Shown: one piece after another, positions 34,216 through 47,020 of the stretch
Layout: each line of letters opens with the position of its first letter
Numbering within the stretch: the first letter of the stretch is position 1
Assembly (NCBI RefSeq): GCF_001039355.2
Contig: NW_019775247.1
Location: forward strand, 354,806-417,711
Source: Lingula anatina
Lineage: Eukaryota; Brachiopoda; Lingulata; Lingulida; Lingulidae
Reading direction: 5' to 3'
DNA length: 62,906 bases
The notes under the pieces: generated by a model
What the model saw: only the letters and a program-made list of their open reading frames with translations
The model's database searches: none
What the model was told of the DNA's origin: nothing
Made by a program: the position numbers and the translations under genes

Positions 34216-37200
34216 TGATGAAGAGCGAGCTCACTGCTTTACAGACCCTTAGTCTCTCAGCATCTGCAATAACGATTTTTTTCTTTTTATTGCTCCGAAC
34301 TATTTCCTTTGGAAAAAGTCACGAATGCGCATGCAACTTCTATTTTAGTGTTTCTCTGTTGCATTTTTTTCTGTACAATACTGAGTGTCAATTAGGTATT
34401 GTTCAAAGTTTATCCGTATAAAGCGCACGGAGTAAGCCAGTTATAGGTTCTTGGCAATATATTTTGGTCTTAATTACAGACATTTTTGTGACACCGCAAA
34501 ATGGAAAACAAATGAGCGGAGACAGTTTTCTCTCTAAGTCTACGTTTGGTTCATCAAATGGCCATTCCTGCGGTTATTTATAATGTTTTGATGATATCAT
34601 CGTGATTCTTCTGAGAAAATGGGGGTTACCGGTCGGTCGTGCGGAGTGATACTACTGTTTGAGCGAACAGGGTGTCTCATCAGTTAATCTAAATGTTTAT
34701 TTCTTCATTTTGGACAGTGTTAAAATACACTTTTTCAACCTTAATACAAGTACACAGTTTTTGTGATATTAGCTTAAAAAGAATTCGCTAGCTACCCAAA
34801 GGTTGTCTTTGAGGAAATTATCTGAAACATCTGACGCCAAAAATTATCATCGTTTTGATGACAAACGAGTCGAAAATTAAACCGTAGGGTCTATAAGCTA
34901 TCAGGAAAAAAATTCATGAAAATCGTTAAAGAGTGGGCACATGGCTATTGGAAGCGGTTATCATCTCATGGTCAAGCCAAAAGCCACAGAAGTCTAGATA
35001 AAGTTAGTCGATCTTTTTCCCAAAACCCTGGGCTTTTTGGCAGAGGTCGTTGCTGGGTGGTGTTAATGATATTACTTCTGATTCTTCTCTTTTTGCAAGG
35101 TAAACGACAGATAATAAGAAAATGTCGAATATAATCCTTTTCTAAATAAAGATTTCTACATTGTATAACCGTGTTGACTTCTTTAATTGAGAGAAGGCAG
35201 TAATTTCTTTGACCAGCCCTCTGTATAGAAATAACAACGAAACTATGGAAACATACCATTAAATAATCCACATGGTTGTCACGTAACAAGTCAAATGACA
35301 GGTGATATAAGGATTGTTCAATAAAACGGGCGGAGGGCGGAGCACAGTGGGCTTAGATTGACAGCCCTTGTTTTAGGAATCGAAATCGCATCGCCTGTTA
35401 AAATACTACCTTAATCATAAACACACATGCTGTCTGTTTGCCCCGATTCATAGGTGAATAAACTATACTAGTATGTACGTTATTGGAACTCGGTCAATTT
35501 AATGTATGTATTCTGTATAGACAAACAACATATATACAACATGAAAAAAACATAAACCGGTATAGTAATATGAAGGCTTACAGTTTTATAGAGGATAACG
35601 GTAACTTTGCAAAAAATCAATAATGCAAAAAAATGTATTTCAAAAGTTAATATTGCAGAGACCTCGAATACAGGTTATTCAGACCAAGATTAACGAAATA
35701 ACAAATATATTTTGTGGGAAAAAAACGTAACTATTGAAAACCTGTCTACAAAAATTTGCCCTTCCACATTGAAAGTCTATGCGGAGAGTATGCAAATCAA
35801 CGTATTTCCTCGACACACTCGATATATGCGTCTCACACAATTTACCGACGACAGAAATCTCGACAGTCAATTTCCGAAATTCAATTTGGGATGTGGTTTA
35901 GGGAAGTTGCTTAAATATCAAACTGAAATCACACTGCATTAGACAACGTTAGCAGACGACCATAATGCATGGATCGCATGGCGGCGGCGGTTTCTTTGTT
36001 GATGATATGGCAAAGATGAATAGTGATGCCCCGCTAGACATTTTGAAAATGTGGCAAGTGACAATGCTTTGAAGACATATAAGTGGTTTAGGATTTCCGC
36101 ACAACGTCACGGGTCAATGATCGAAGTTTACCTTTTAAAAGTACCAAAAGCACCACATGTGCTGCGGGCAAAGATGAGTTGACCGAGATTGAAATTGAGA
36201 GTTTTCACTTTCTCAACACTTTCGGACAGATATGAATGTCACACTTTCCATCCACAAAATGTATTCCTTCATGAGTGATGGTCGAATTTATGTATCTAGC
36301 TCCATCTAATTTCGCAAGATCACGTGATTATCAGTTTAATAAACACATAAATAAACAGTTTGACCAGCTGACATATTTCACCTTTTAGAGCAGATGTACT
36401 GAGTAATCAGTGAAAACGCCAGACAAAACTTCGCCAACTTATGCAGTGACACAATCAACGCACCCGAACTGATGCTGCAACTAAAGGGAAATGAAGCCAG
36501 ATTCATCCTTTTCGGGTTTTGCCATTCACAGGGACGAACAATGGCCCATTTTTCCACAAATGGCTTGTAAAGATATCATCAAACGTTTGCTATACCGTGG
36601 AGCGTGGGAGGCTCACTGACTGTTGTTATTAGATCAAAACCTCTGTAACCCGATTTATCTTTACCACTGCTCGATATTACAAAAACTGAGTGCCTTTTTA
36701 TCAAAGATCTTCCAAATGAAATCTTCTTCTAAAGCCCCCAGCGGATCAAACGGATTGAGTCTATTTTGGTGTATCGCTGGTTGCATTAGAAGGAGATACT
36801 ACGCTGTTTTGTGTGTTCCAATTAAGCATTTCAAACGGCATGAAATAAAACCTCATTGTCTCTTTTGAGGTACGACTCCTAGAAAATGCCACAGCAAATG
36901 CCGAATGATTTAATGAATAAATTACACAATATTGCATGTTCCGATTGAAAAGGGCTATTGCAAAAATAAGTCTCTCCCCTGTAGCTTCAAAATCGAATCG
37001 ACGATCCATCGGTAAAGCTTGGATTGGCGTAGTATTGTGTTCTTATGTGGGGTGATTTTCAAACCGTATTTGTTAGTTATAATTCAAGTTTATAAAATAA
37101 TATCATGCTTAGGAAGACATGACGTACGAAAAGGAAGAGTTGATGTAACAACTCAAAATGTCATCGGAAATGAAATTGAACTGTTGACATTAAATTAACG

Positions 37201-38694
37201 TCGTAAACAACGTCAACACTAAACAGACTATTCGCATGCTGGTGACAAAATGTCATCATTTTGTTTATTCCAAACATAACAATGTAATGTTGCTCTTTTA
37301 ATTATGTGTAGCATTTGGCTTCACATACAAATCACGTATGTTGGAGATACGAGGTCTTTTAAGGGATGATGGAGTTGAGTACAACTTCTAAAGATACAAA
37401 TTCCCAAATTCTCGGTCTAAAAATTAAGACCGACTTTCGAGGAAGTACGATGATTTTAAACTTTGTTCAGGAAGCAATTGTCGGCAAAAAGGCTTGTCCA
37501 ATCACATGTAGAAAATCGGATGTCTTTTTTACAATCCGCCGGCGAGCCTCGACGCCAATAATTACAGCACACTAAGTGGCGTGTTTTGATCTTCTGTTGA
37601 AAGTGGCTGATTTCGATTTCTCGTGCAAGATAAATTGTTTTGTAGGACTTTATCAGCAGCGCCTGGTAAACTGCTGTAATTGAGTGGGGGTCTCTTTACA
37701 CTAGGATGTAATCCTGGACTGGTTTCGGTCTAAATGACACGACGACAGACGGTGCTATTGGTCCCTAGTGTCTGCGGTCGGTTGGACTTTGATGTGTACT
37801 TTGCTCTGTGCGTCTTAAAATTCTTTGGTCTAGGCCCGTGCAACACGGGCTTGCGAACGCGCGGATATCGAACGAACATTTTCCCGAACTCACGGTCTTC
37901 TAAGTCGGGGCTTTGGTAATATTTGATGCGTGTACTCAACGTTAAATTCAAACATCAGTAGTAATGATATTTTTCTTTACCTTTTTTGAGAATGGGCCGT
38001 AAATTGTATCCAGGCAATCGCAAGGCCGGTGTAACGAAGACTTTTAGAGCAGTTAAACAGAAATGGTGTGTAATATAAGTGAAAAGCCCGTCCGTTCTGT
38101 TTCTTACTTTCCTGGCCATGCAGTATGGAGGTCCCTTTTTAAAGCGAAAGAAAAAAAAAACAGAAACAAGATGTCAGTTTACATTATTTGTTATGACAAG
38201 CTAAATACGGTATTTTGATAACAGCATGTGTTATGTGTACAAAATGAATCATGCAGATAAGTTAGTATAGAAAACCAAATTTCAACTAACGACGTAGAGA
38301 AACATGCACTAACATAAGTGTTACTGCACCGCACTCAGAGCTTATGACAAATGAGATAACAGACGTCTAGCTTGAAATATATATAATACCCTATAGGTAT
38401 AAACGCCCCCAATACAGTATAACAAACGATAACAGCCCTCGGATCCTTTGATTCCATTACCATTCTTATCTGTATACAACACACATGTACAGTACATATT
38501 GCCCTATAACAAGACCTTCATACACTATAAGATGACCAATTTCTTCAATTATCTAAAGGAGCTGAACGTACATCATTTAGCCTGATAGTGGTCACTATAG
38601 ATACTGGACAATGGTCATTGATATGATGTCAATATTATGTATATTTGTTTATAAATTCTGAGTGGTCATCCCGGCAATGACATCTGCTGAGCTC
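34216..38694. other. KCNQ: Intronic stretch without a recognisable gene
   Basis: AT-rich with only short frames. A slightly GC-richer patch at 37680-37900 includes a small hairpin (GCCCGTG-CAA-CACGGGC near 37833-37849). No motif was recognised. Confidence 0.55.
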
Positions 38695-38934
38695 TGAGGC
38701 CCCATTCCCATGGACACTATCGGTCTACGTACATCGACCCAATTTTGCGGGGACTCTTGCTGAGTGCAGTCAACTTAACAGATTAACACGAACAAAGAGA
38801 AGCTAGTTATTTAGCGAGTAAACTGGAAACAAGAGGGCCGAGTCACGCAGTTTAGCTGATTGCACTTAGCAAGAGTCCCCTCAAAGTTGGGTCGATTTAC
38901 GTTGACCGATGACGTCTATGGGAATGGGGCCTCA
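38695..38934. mobile_element. Inverted-repeat (MITE-like) element, ~240 bp
   Basis: Ends TGAGGCCCCATTCCCATGGA and, inverted, TGAGGCCCCATTCCCATAGA. The arms remain similar for about 80 bp, through ATCGACCCAA and GGGGACTCTTGCT. The unpaired core is about 75 bp with no ORF. A target duplication is not clear. It is not related to the other inverted-repeat elements listed. Confidence 0.8.
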
Positions 38935-39908
38935 TGTTTTCACATGACTGGTGGCTGAACCTAACTTGGAGATCTGGTGATTTAGAATATTTATAAACCA
39001 GCATTATGTTACGAGCTGTAATGTCTCTCCAACATGACACTAACTTAATTTCAAGTCCTCAAAGATCTAGCCATAAATCACCTAAAACAATGTTTTCATC
39101 TAGCAACGTTCGGAGATTAAGCACACATGGTGGTAAAACGCAGTTGGGTGACACGACCAAAACCTTTTCATTAACTAATAGTTATAATAATGTATTCTTC
39201 AATAAATAATTTATCTCTAAATGTCGAAAAGGTGTGGCCAGATTCTGGTAAATTGGCGTTTCGCAAGTTTGTGATATATAAGATTACTTGATATATACAG
39301 GTGTGAATCACTATTTATTAAATATGGAATCCAGAATTTTTTGACGTATGTCTGAACAGTAAGTTTCCATATCATGAACATCAGTAATAGCATACAAGAC
39401 AGATTAGAAACCCGACCAAGTGGTACACTAAGATATTTATGAACCATAACCCCCTAAAACCGTCACATCGGTTCCAGACACATATTATGCATATATAAGA
39501 GTTAATACCGTAGTTATGTTTTTCAAATTAAACAATGTGGTCTTCTGTTTGTGGGACCAATCAGTTATCCGCGTATTTGACGCCACGTGTACCTGAAAAG
39601 AGCATTATTTCTTGTGGCATATGTCCAATAGAAGCCATAAGACAGTTTTAGCTAAGCACAACGACTCGGTCATGTCACCGATATGCTACAGATAATAGGC
39701 GCTCACTTTACAATCGCTTGAAGAGCCACGCTTTCTTTTGCCTTTGTTCATCTGGTTTTGCGACTTCTGTCATTTTGCGTCCTGCGTCATTGTTCATGAG
39801 GACACTGGTCTTTCGTTGCTATATTTATCGGATACCCTTGCAAACTATCCAGGTTTCGTTTTACCAAGACTTAGCTTATGCTCATTTAGCCAATTCCACT
39901 TCAAAGAA
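38935..39908. other. KCNQ: Intronic stretch, nothing recognised
   Basis: Ordinary AT-rich sequence with short ORFs only. Confidence 0.55.
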
Positions 39909-40174
39909 AGAATGCGGGTTGAAGATTTTATCTTAAATGAAGGGTCTTGGTTTTTTTATTCGTCTTGCATTCATTTAATGTATCTTCAAAACATCTAATT
40001 ATGCTTTAAACAAAGATCCAATTCCCTCGTGTGGCGAAATATTGGGGTTCTTGGGGAAAAAAACATCATTTTTCGGTTTCCTGATTTTCTTGCGCACCAG
40101 GATAGCTATAAACATGCTTTTGATGGTTGATAACACTTGTACAAAGTACCCCAAAAGATTTTTCTTTACAAACT
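39909..40174 (+). repeat. Dispersed repeat R2, copy 2
   Basis: Direct repeat of 12500-12775, 27 kb away. Shared blocks include GATTTTATCTTAAAT, TTTAATGTATCTTCAAAACA and TTTTTCGGTTTCCTGATTTT. Small indels distinguish the copies. Confidence 0.8.
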
Positions 40175-40640
40175 TACTGTTTACATACACACATCTTACA
40201 GTTGCACCCTAGCAAGAACACTGTTACAGCACTCTCGTGAATCCTGTTAGCCAGGAAATTAACTATTTTACTTATTTAACTTATTTTTTAAAACAAGGGC
40301 CAGGTCTACCAAACTCAGGGACGCCGAAAACATGTATTTTCATGCGTATGCACCAGGCTAAGTATAAGGCGGCGCAGAAATCGGCCATTTTGTTGAAATG
40401 TGTGTCTTCCTGGAATGCAGGGAATGTCAAATGTCTAATTCTGTTTTCGAAACATTGGTGTTAAATAACTGCAGTGTTAAGTTGCTTCTGTGACTCCCAC
40501 AAACGCTGACGCCTGACAAAATACATAGCTAACGCGATACTGAAAACAATTACCTCACACTTACACCCACATTGTAAAACTGAAGGTTATTAATTTCTGG
40601 ATATTTTACTTTTTCGGAAGGCAATAGTTCCTGTGATCAG

Positions 40641-40767
40641 AAAAACACACATACATATATACGTACATACATACTCACATACATACATACATACATACAT
40701 ACATAAGCGCACACACACACACACACGCACACACACACAAAGCGTGTACCTACATACACACATGTTG

Positions 40768-40824
<57 letters not shown>
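40641..40824. repeat. Compound CATA / CA / TA / GA microsatellite
   Basis: (CATA)n near 40672-40704, (CA)n near 40709-40740, then (TA)n (about 40767-40785) leading straight into (GA)n (about 40786-40823). Confidence 0.93.
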
Positions 40825-40825
<1 letters not shown>

Positions 40826-40964
40826 AGGGTAGAGTAGATTAGGGGTATGGTCCTTTGTTTTTTTACCTACCTAATAAACAGATATAACAGCTTGTAAACG
40901 CATATTTAAGAAAAGTAGTAACGAACAAATGACAGTTAACAACATCATGTTTCAATAAAATTCT

Positions 40965-41236
40965 GGACCCAGTTTCATCAACACTGGATGGCGCTATCCT
41001 ATGTATAATACTATCTTTTGATAAAATTGTTGTCCTCTGGAAAGTTATATTGAGGATAGCAGCCTTTTTTAACCACTGTAAAGCAATATAAGAGTCAAAA
41101 ATAAGTGTTTATTTAAACATTATTTACCCACAGGATAAGTGTCCAAAGGATAACAATTTTATCCAAAGGATAGTGTTATCCAGAGGATAGTGTTATCCAG
41201 AGGATAGCGCTATCCAATGTCGTTGAAACTGGGCCC
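40965..41236. mobile_element. MITE-like element with GGGCCCAGTTTCA-type ends
   Basis: Left end GGACCCAGTTTCATCAACAC and right end, inverted, GGGCCCAGTTTCAACGACAT. Both continue TGGAT-GCGCTATCCT, giving ~35-bp inverted ends. The right half carries three or four copies of an AGGATAGTGTTATCC unit that is itself palindromic. The interior of about 270 bp has no coding capacity. Confidence 0.8.
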
Positions 41237-42024
41237 TGCAGGCGTTAACAGTCGCAAATTGTTTCATTTTGTGTTCTGTCGCCTTAAAGGCATTTGAATT
41301 TTCTTGGATCTTTTTTTTTCGATTGTGGTCACCTTTTGTCATTATTTCCACGCCAGCGGTTAACTTTGACTGGGATACTCTGAGCTTTGATTCATAATTC
41401 GGTTCTTTATATACAAGGTGCACTTAACTCCTTACAAAAGTACTTTTTTCAGAATTTGGTTTTCAACTAAAAAAACGAACGAATGCCAAATGATTCACCA
41501 CGACTGTTGTCTTTCTTAGAAAAAGACGTCAAAACTATCTTTCTTAAACCTCCATCTACTTTATTTTTGTTTGTCTCAATGTCAGTGTCATTGTTGACAT
41601 TTATTGCTATCATTTTACTGTATTGACATCACGACTCACGGCCCCCATGCTCACGTTAAAATCATCGAAAATTGAGCTACACAAGACTTGTGGTTAAGAA
41701 ATGAACGTTATTTTCCACACGAAAATGAAGCAAGGCAAAAAGTCGGGCTTATTTCACACCACTGTCTAATTCGTTACAAAAACTTTGTCTATTTTCAGAT
41801 AGCTCGGAGGCGTTTCTTGAGATTTCCTGCTTCAGTTTACAGACTTTAAGAGACCGCTCTTTATGTTCTTGTCGTGTAAATGGTGATTTACAAATTTCTC
41901 GACATTTAAAACGCATATAAACATCTACCAAGGTGGACGACAACGCCCTCTTGACGGCCACGAGGAATAAACGAACGGTTACTTGTGGTGCTTTCAAACC
42001 TTGTGTGAGAGATAGCCGAAGTCT
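41237..42024. other. KCNQ: Intronic stretch, nothing confident
   Basis: A minus-strand 82-codon frame (41749-41997) includes a Lys/Glu-rich segment but overlaps no recognisable domain and lacks convincing splice or promoter support. Confidence 0.45.
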
Positions 42025-42191
42025 GTGGTATGATAGGAATGATAGTCCTGGGAATGGAAGTCCGGGGTCCCATATGATAAGTACAGGTTAGGGTAGTTGG
42101 AGTGTTGGGATTAGTATACGGGGCGAAAATCACTTGTACAAAATAATGGGAAACGTACATGTGTACTATGAATACCAATCCTGTCATCCTG
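42025..42191 (-). mobile_element. Element family M1, copy 4 (inverted)
   Basis: Contains GGAATGGAAGTCCGGGG, CATATGATAAGTACAGGTTA, TTGGGATTAGTATACGGGGC and ACCAATCCTGTCATCCTG. Reverse orientation of the 18.3-kb copy and more diverged at its right end. Confidence 0.82.
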
Positions 42192-43294
42192 CCGGGGCAA
42201 CGGGACCTTTTAAAAGTGTAAAAAGTACTCTATGCGGGATTTCTCTGCCAGAATTTATTTCCATCGACAAAAAACATTTTCCTACCCATGAATCATTGCT
42301 CGACCCATCACTGGACTTGGATCCCATGTTTTGTTCAATTTTAACATAATGATTTACATGCAGTTCTGAATGACGAGTCAGTCATTGAAAACGACTCGTC
42401 TTCTTTTACATTTCAAAAGGAATCATCGACGCCAGGTACTTCTATTTTAGGGGTCATATGGTTTTAAAGTTCTGAATTGGGGCAGACAAGTTCTTTTTAT
42501 TTGTAGGATATGTAGATATAGAAATAGAAAATATGGCTCTGGGTAATTATCAAACGCGTGCAGTACACTTTTAAGTGTTTGTTTTCTTTTTCATCCCACC
42601 TCACGATGTGGAATTCCGACTATAAGTTATTCAACCAGTTTATATCATAGCCCAATGCAAACAAGGGGATTGTTAAGTCATGTCTGGCGGGTTCAAATAG
42701 TCTAATATCACATTGATCCTGAATTACGAACGAATTACGGAATATAAAAAATGTGTTCAAAGGCCCACGACCCACTACTGTAGTATGTTTATTTTACAAA
42801 ACCTGCAAACATATCTAGTAGTGGTTGGCGCAAGATATTTAAATGTTCCCCTAGTACCATTGAAATATTCGGCTCAAACTTCAAATGAAAGCAGTGTACT
42901 ATTTCAATTTTGATTTCGTCCACATATTTTCAATTGTTAAAGACTATATTTTGAGTATTCATATCATTATATGTATACACAAATATGACGAGCACAGCGC
43001 ACGTGGCGTTCTTAACCTTAACCACTGAGTATTTCAAGGTATTAAGCCGTGAATTTGCGAAACATCCTCGAATGTAAACAAAATACTTAAAGATGGTAAA
43101 AAGAAGTTGTTAGCGTAAAAGTTGAGACGTGTGTACATATACCTGCTCTTCATCTGCAGTCCTGAGTTTACTAACAAAACAAAACCGCCAGACATCCTCC
43201 GTAAGCCGGTAGTCAGTATGTATTTATAATGTAAACATTGCTCAATGTTTGAACTTTTTACGTGCTAGATTCACGCACAGTGAATACTGGGCGA

Positions 43295-43303
43295 TATAAA
43301 ATA
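43295..43303 (+). promoter_or_regulatory. TATA-like box upstream of a 121-codon ORF
   Basis: TATAAAATA lies 73 nt before the ATG at 43376 and about 25-30 nt before a GC-richer segment (GCACCGCG) where a transcript could start. Chance occurrence is likely in AT-rich DNA. It is recorded because it is correctly placed for the ORF that follows. Confidence 0.25.
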
Positions 43304-43375
43304 TCAACGTCTGCACCGCGCTTTTAGCGTGACATGCGACTTGTTCTTTAAAAAGTCTGTTACTGCGTAGTCAAG

Positions 43376-43741
43376 ATGCACGTGTCACGTGTCAAGAATG
43401 CTGTCGTCCCCACGTGTTCTGTATCTGCGCGAGGTAGAGGAGTCGATCTCCAAATCCTCAACGCCTTACGTAAAACGACTGTGCTTCCAAGAGGCCTAAC
43501 TGACAATTCCTCCTCGAGATTTTTTTTCTCAGAGAATCAACTCATTCTCGCAAGCTATTACCCTGAGTTTGAGAAGACACTGGGACATTCAGAACATTCT
43601 GGACTAACTAGTCCGCGGGTCAAATATGGCGACCCACTAAAAAGCTTCCCGTCTAATCCGCTAATAGACACTGGATATAAAGATTCCCCGGACTTGTTAG
43701 TGCACTGTTCTGAATGCGACCTCAGAAGTTTCCAGAACTGA
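43376..43741 (+). CDS. Candidate small nested gene, unknown protein (121 codons)
   Basis: Function unknown. Uninterrupted plus-strand ORF from ATG (context TCAAGATGC, A at -3 of CAAG being weakly favourable) to TGA, antisense to the KCNQ gene within its first intron. Visible features: hydrophilic, no signal peptide or membrane segment, four Cys, and a C-terminal CSECDLRSFQN with two Cys three apart. Base composition is clearly more GC than the surrounding intron. A TATA-like box lies 73 nt upstream and an AATAAA at 44180-44185 downstream. I recognise no family. It could equally be an exon of a spliced transcript or a chance frame. Confidence 0.3.
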   Translation: MHVSRVKNAVVPTCSVSARGRGVDLQILNALRKTTVLPRGLTDNSSSRFFFSENQLILASYYPEFEKTLGHSEHSGLTSPRVKYGDPLKSFPSNPLIDTGYKDSPDLLVHCSECDLRSFQN

Positions 43742-45544
43742 CCCAGACATACCGCTTTTAGAGAGATGAGTTTTCAGAGTCCTACGAAATATTGGTATGA
43801 TGGAGCAAATTTTCCGTCCACGAAACTAGAAATTAAACAGATTGATTCACACGTGGAGTTTCACTGCAGACAGAATTCATTGATTGCAGCGTGTTCCATC
43901 GAGTATTTCCCTCTCTCAGTGCATTGAATAAGCGTACATCTTTATAGACCACGACATGATTATGTTGTTCTTGTTGTTGTTGTTGAAGTTGCAATGCAAA
44001 ACAATACTACATTTTGAATATCGAAAAAATATAATTTTGCGAATATAACCGCAAGCAAATGCGTCACACATGTACAGTACAATCAGCCGTGAATGACAGT
44101 GTTGATCGGAAAACAGGCTTCAATAACTACACCTATATAGAGCCTAGGGAAGCTATACAAAATGCCAAAAAATCGATTAAATAAAACAAACAAAAGGACA
44201 ATCATTTTTGTAAAGTGATCTTTCTGTATACGCCATTTTGCATTGTTCAACAGTGAAACAGAACCGTGTTCCAAAGAACCATCTGAAAGCTTTTCAAAGC
44301 CAAACTTGAGTACAGTTTTCTAGCTCCACGTCACACTTAATTTTCCGTGGTGTGCTTGTCGTATTTGTCGGCTAATGATTTCTTCACTCGACAACGCCAA
44401 CGCTTAAAGTTTACTTAATCCCGATGTGCGTCCTTGCGTAACATTGCTTAAAAGCACTTGAGCATAGAAAGAAGCGGAAGCAATAGCTTCGCATTTGGAT
44501 TTGTCCGCAAGAGGTGGTTTGCGTCAGGAATAGTTAGTTCATATTTTCCTTGTATGGATTCTCAATTAATAATGCTGAGCATTGTTTTGTTTACCATCTT
44601 AAATCCATTAAAGTCAACAACGGAGAAAGCTTCCCTGGCCCTTCTTTATTTCTGTAGCCTTTATGTTGCCATTATGCGACCAACCTAATTCGACCAACTA
44701 TGTTGTATAATGGCAGCAAATTGTTAAACCTTCATATTCACACATATTACAAGAGTGCACTCCGATTTACCGTAGCGAATGGTTCGAAGTGAACCCCAAA
44801 ACTCAGGGCCACCACGTGCCGAGATGCAAAACAAAATAAATCAGTTTTCTTAACCGATTTCACGCTTGACCTCTCCCCACAGACGCATCTCGAGCAGCGG
44901 TGTTTGCCAACTACCGATTTCTCTGGCTGGCTACACAAATGCACAGACAGACGCCGTGGCTATATAATTCTATCAGGATTTGAGTCAAACACAGTCTTGT
45001 AAAGTAATTGGTATTGGAAATTCACGTTATACAATCCACAAAGTAAATGCAAATTGCGTTATATCATGGAGATATCAAAATATTACACGAAATGCTTTCT
45101 TGGTAACAAGCTTATGAAAAACGTTTTTTTTTTCACAGATTTTGCCAGACAGCATGCATTCAACCCCTATGTCCTTCATGCATGGCGGCAAAGCATGGTC
45201 AATCCTTTGGGATATATAACTAACTAACAGCCCCGTCAAACCCACCCATCCCATCACAGAAAGCACGAGTATAAACGCCATGAACTCTACGTCATTCAAG
45301 ACATTGCCACACCGCGCAATGTGGTTGTTCCAAAACACACTAAAAGTTTATAATAATAAACTGATATCACTTCAAACATGAAAGCTATTTCTAAATGTTA
45401 GACATGATGTTTCGAGGTAGGTTCCTTAGAACTGATGGGCTCCCTTTTAGAGCACGCAGTTTATTCGAAATTTTAACTTTTATGCATGCAATTTTTTTTT
45501 AGCAATCAGCACCCCCGTACAGTACAATTAGTTCATACTTATGC
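43742..45544. other. KCNQ: Intronic stretch, nothing recognised
   Basis: Has a short (TTG)n near 43965-43985 and an AATAAA at 44180-44185. Otherwise short ORFs only. Confidence 0.55.
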
Positions 45545-45706
45545 TTCAAAACGTTAAGATCACTTGACCAGTTTTTGCTCATACCCAGCAATGCCAGATT
45601 GAGAACATACAACGACCTTTCTTTTAAAGTCTACGGACCAAATAAATGTAACATTTTCCCAATATATTTAAAAACTATAGAGCCTGAGGACATTATTAAA
45701 AAATAA
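45545..45706 (+). pseudogene. LINE (CR1/L2/Jockey-type) reverse-transcriptase C-terminal remnant
   Basis: Plus-strand frame reads FKTLRSLDQFLLIPSNARL then RTYNDLSFKVYGPNKCNIFP and stops at TAA 45704-45706. It follows the pattern of the last part of non-LTR retrotransposon ORF2: SLRS, LL-P, LRTY-D-SF--YGP-LWN-LP. The WNSLP block has decayed to CNIFP. The very AT-rich sequence after it (to about 45900) may be the old 3' tail. No upstream reverse transcriptase core is present, consistent with the usual 5' truncation. Confidence 0.6.
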
Positions 45707-46973
45707 TTAAATTTTTTGATTTTCAAAAAGTTTTATAACTAACTTGGTTTTTTATCTTTACATTGTGCTCTCTATTGTAATATCTTAATATTTTAACTAA
45801 TTATTTAATGGCTTATTCATCTTTTTCTGTTCATTCTACTCTTAACTCTAATGAACATTTCATAAGGGTTTCAGAGTATTAATAAATATTATTTATATTT
45901 CAGTGCAGTGAGTGGAGTAAATGCAAAGAGGGTGCAAGAACTTGAAGCGAACGTCCAAACACACATATTGTTGTATTACACTGACCGTCAAGCATCTTAA
46001 AAACGGATAAGCCAGCTAGGTGAGTCACAAATAAAAAATAAGGTTTAGTGGAAAATTGTTTTTGTACGCAAATTAAAAAAAAACATTTTGGTGGTTGAAA
46101 TATACAATTACTGTTTGACGTAAGTTAAGATACTGAGAAACGGTTCAAGTTTTTATGTTGTAAAACAAAAGGTTGAAATTCGAACTCACGCAAGAAAACC
46201 TGCTAAGGCGAGGGACAGCGAGATGAACCCAAGTTGAACAAAAAAACAACCAAGCGATGCTCAGTCAGTCAAGTCTGAAACACATCGTCTTCACTTGAAG
46301 TTGACATGGTACATTAAGGAAGAGGCGTCAAAAAGTGCGACCTAAAATCGTTTTATTGAGCATTTCGCGCCAATAACTTGCTCGCTTTGCCATTAAACCC
46401 AATAACAGTGCGTGAAATATGAACAAGGGTTCATTCCTAGTTACAATGCGATTAGGCTACAAATCAATTCGTGCTGCAAACTAGGATGAGAACGATCAAT
46501 GCTAGACAACGCTGGTGCATTCCGATACGTGTAACAGCATGCATGTACAAAAAACCTGGTCGCTCATTTCGGAAAAAAACGCCATTTAAATGAAAGCCAA
46601 TATGCGAGATCTTCTTATTCGCTTCGATACTTATAGAATGCCTTAGTGGCGAGTTCGTCTGTGAACGATTAAAATGAAAAAAATAACCGGCATTAAATGG
46701 AGATGTGCAGCAATTGTCCATTTATAAATGTACATAACTGAAATGTTATCGAAGAATTCCCAGCTCTGCAGGAAAAGAGGTTCATTAAATCACAAACACT
46801 AAGATTGCCCTTGTAAAAAAAACTCTTGCTAGATGAACTAATATTGTAGGCAAGGACAAATACACGATATTATGTACATGGAGCATTTTCAAAACCTCGA
46901 AGGATCTGTGTTTCGCCCACGTTTGATGTTATTAAAAAGTATGGGCCGAACTCTTTACCTTTGGAGATGCACA
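45707..46973. other. KCNQ: Intronic stretch, nothing recognised
   Basis: Very AT-rich to 45900, then ordinary. Short ORFs only. Confidence 0.55.
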
Positions 46974-47020
46974 CCCCCCCCCAACCCCCCAGCCCCCAAC
47001 CCCCCACTCCCCACCTCCCC
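46974..47020 (-). repeat. C-rich tract; G-quadruplex potential on the minus strand
   Basis: Runs of four to nine C separated by short AA/AG/ACT spacers. The minus strand therefore has at least six G-runs of four or more in under 50 nt. This is the sense strand of the KCNQ intron RNA. Confidence 0.85.
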
